The notes below the pieces were generated by a model. It did no database searches and was not told where the DNA came from. It was given only the letters and a program-made list of their open reading frames with translations. From the NCBI RefSeq assembly GCF_004340875.1, contig NZ_SLXQ01000001.1:1178001-1242000 (forward strand): 64,000 nt of DNA, given 5' to 3'. Shown here in pieces: positions 62,769 to 64,000 of the stretch (its first letter is position 1; each line of letters begins with the position of its first letter). Origin of the DNA: Tamaricihabitans halophyticus (GTDB lineage: Bacteria; Actinomycetota; Actinomycetes; Mycobacteriales; Pseudonocardiaceae). Position numbers and translations under genes: made by a program.

Positions 62769-64000
62769 TCAGGGGCGCGGGATGTTGCGCAGGTTGCTAC
62801 GGGCCAGCTCGATCATCTTGCCGACACCGCCGTTGAGCACCGTCTTACTCGCGGCGAGCGCGAACCCGCGCACCATCTCGCCGGTGATCCTGGGCGGGAT
62901 GGACAGCGCGTTCGGGTCGGTCACCAGCTCGACCAGGCCAGGCCCAGGCTGCTGGAAGGCGGCCGACAACGCGTCGGCCACCGCGGCCGGCTCGGTGACC
63001 CTGCTCGCCGGCACCCCGCAGGCCCGCGCGATCGCGGACAGGTCCACCTCGGCGTGGTCGGTGCCGTAGGCGGGCAAACCATCGACCAGCATCTCCAGCT
63101 TGACCATCCCGAGGCTGGCGTTGTTGAACACGACCACCTTCACCGGCAGCTTCAGCGCGGCCAGCGTCAGCAGGTCGCCGAGCAACATGGTCAGCCCGCC
63201 GTCGCCGGAGATGGAGACCACCTGCCGGTCCGGCGCGGCGAGCTGCGCACCGATCGCATGCGGCAACGCGTTCGCCATGCTGCCGTGCCGGAACGACCCG
63301 ATAACCCGCCGGTTTCCGTTCGGTGTCAGGTAGCGCGCCGCCCAGACATTGCCCATCCCGGTGTCCACTGTGAACACAGCATCATCGGCGGCGACCTCGT
63401 CGAGAATGGCCGCGGCGTACTCCGGGTGGATCGGCCGGTGCTCGGTCACGTTGTCCCGGTAGGCGTCCACCACCCGCTCCAGCCTTCTGGCGTGCTCCTG
63501 CAGCATCCGGTCAAGGAACTGCCGGTCGCCGCGCGAGCGCAGTAGCGGAAGTACCGCGTTGATGGTCTCCCGGACGTCGCCATGTACCGCGAGATCCAGC
63601 GGGGTCCGCCGACCAAGATGCGCGGTGCTGTGGTCTACCTGGATGGTGTGTGCCTGGGGCAGGAAATTGTCGTAGGGGAAATCCGTACCGAGCAGCACCA
63701 CACGGTCGGCGGCATGCATCGCGTCATGGCAGGCGCCGTACCCGAGCAGCCCGCTCATCCCCACGTCATACGGGTTGTCGTACTGGATCCACTCCTTGCC
63801 GCCGAGCGAATGCCCGACGGGCGCGGCCAACTTCTCGGCGAGCGCCATCACCTCGTCATGTGCGCCCGCACAGCCCGCGCCGGCGAACAGCATCACCCGT
63901 TCGCTCGAGTTCAGCAGCTCGGCGAGTTCGGCGATGGTCTGCTCGGTCGGCCGCACCGGCGCGGGAGATACCGGCCGACCCCAGCGCTGCGCACCCTGCG
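62769..64000 (-). CDS. Pyruvate oxidase / pyruvate:quinone oxidoreductase-type ThDP enzyme, 5' end cut
   Basis: 410 residues visible; the frame is open to the window edge, so roughly the first quarter to third is missing. Central FAD-type domain (MLFAGAGCAGAHDEVMALAE) and the C-terminal ThDP-binding domain with GDGGLTMLLGDLLTLAALKL, then VFNNASLGMVKLE (the GDG-N motif). The tail (ITGEMVRGFALAASKTVLNG) resembles the membrane-binding end of PoxB. Oxidises pyruvate to acetate and CO2 with quinone reduction; an acetolactate-synthase-like enzyme is the alternative. Confidence 0.85.
   Translation of the reverse strand, partial: QGAQRWGRPVSPAPVRPTEQTIAELAELLNSSERVMLFAGAGCAGAHDEVMALAEKLAAPVGHSLGGKEWIQYDNPYDVGMSGLLGYGACHDAMHAADRVVLLGTDFPYDNFLPQAHTIQVDHSTAHLGRRTPLDLAVHGDVRETINAVLPLLRSRGDRQFLDRMLQEHARRLERVVDAYRDNVTEHRPIHPEYAAAILDEVAADDAVFTVDTGMGNVWAARYLTPNGNRRVIGSFRHGSMANALPHAIGAQLAAPDRQVVSISGDGGLTMLLGDLLTLAALKLPVKVVVFNNASLGMVKLEMLVDGLPAYGTDHAEVDLSAIARACGVPASRVTEPAAVADALSAAFQQPGPGLVELVTDPNALSIPPRITGEMVRGFALAASKTVLNGGVGKMIELARSNLRNIPRP

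Overview
The window is high-GC actinobacterial chromosome. XRE/DUF5753 next to DUF397, DUF3558 lipoproteins, an HspR-type dnaK-grpE-dnaJ-hspR operon with HAIR sites, an F420-type luciferase-like oxidoreductase and an LAxTG sorting signal together suggest a member of the Pseudonocardiaceae (Amycolatopsis/Saccharopolyspora-like). That placement is an inference from gene content. I saw no rRNA, tRNA, CRISPR array, transposase or phage gene, so this looks like ordinary chromosome. Two genes run off the ends: a glycosyltransferase at the left and a pyruvate oxidase-like gene at the right.

Layout. 1-6.7 kb: cut glycosyltransferase, then two regulator/aminotransferase pairs (MocR with a class III enzyme, RpiR with a class I/II enzyme). 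6.8-10.7 kb: two related secreted proteins of unknown function, then a cell-surface polysaccharide pair (two-domain GT2 and a pyruvyl-transferase-like protein). 10.8-13.0 kb: tiny membrane protein and a molybdopterin oxidoreductase. 13.1-17.6 kb: a Pseudonocardiaceae-type locus with two DUF3558 lipoproteins, an acidic helical protein, XRE-DUF397, and two paralogous 37-40 residue proteins not previously called here. 17.6-18.7 kb: ECF sigma factor overlapping a VOC-fold partner. 18.8-26.2 kb: ABC importer (two permeases, ATPase, lipoprotein) convergent with an operon for aromatic breakdown through gentisate (flavin monooxygenase, cupin dioxygenase, FAH-type hydrolase, IclR). 26.4-31.3 kb: secreted serine hydrolase, lipoprotein peptidase, wall-anchored SdrD-like surface protein. 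31.8-37.2 kb: sugar ABC importer with two kinases and a divergent LacI repressor over a perfect 22-bp operator. 37.3-44.8 kb: SDRs, an ECF sigma factor with an NTF2-like tail, a SpoU methyltransferase, LemA, PyrE and unknowns. 44.9-47.6 kb: ClpB under a HAIR site. 47.9-57.3 kb: MFS/MarR, Na+/alanine symporter, CsaA-like protein, MarR divergent from a flavohaemoglobin, DMT exporter/LysR, MerR/LLM. 57.3-61.7 kb: heat-shock operon with its repressor. 61.8-64 kb: DUF4097 protein and the cut pyruvate oxidase.

The least expected structure is a family of short dispersed repeats (core GTTCTTTAAGG). There are 13 clear copies, one degenerate copy and one tandem array with an 8-bp period, almost all placed exactly where a gene ends. 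In several genes the repeat supplies the stop codon, and once the last five residues. The forms can be derived from one ancestor by deletion between two AGG triplets.
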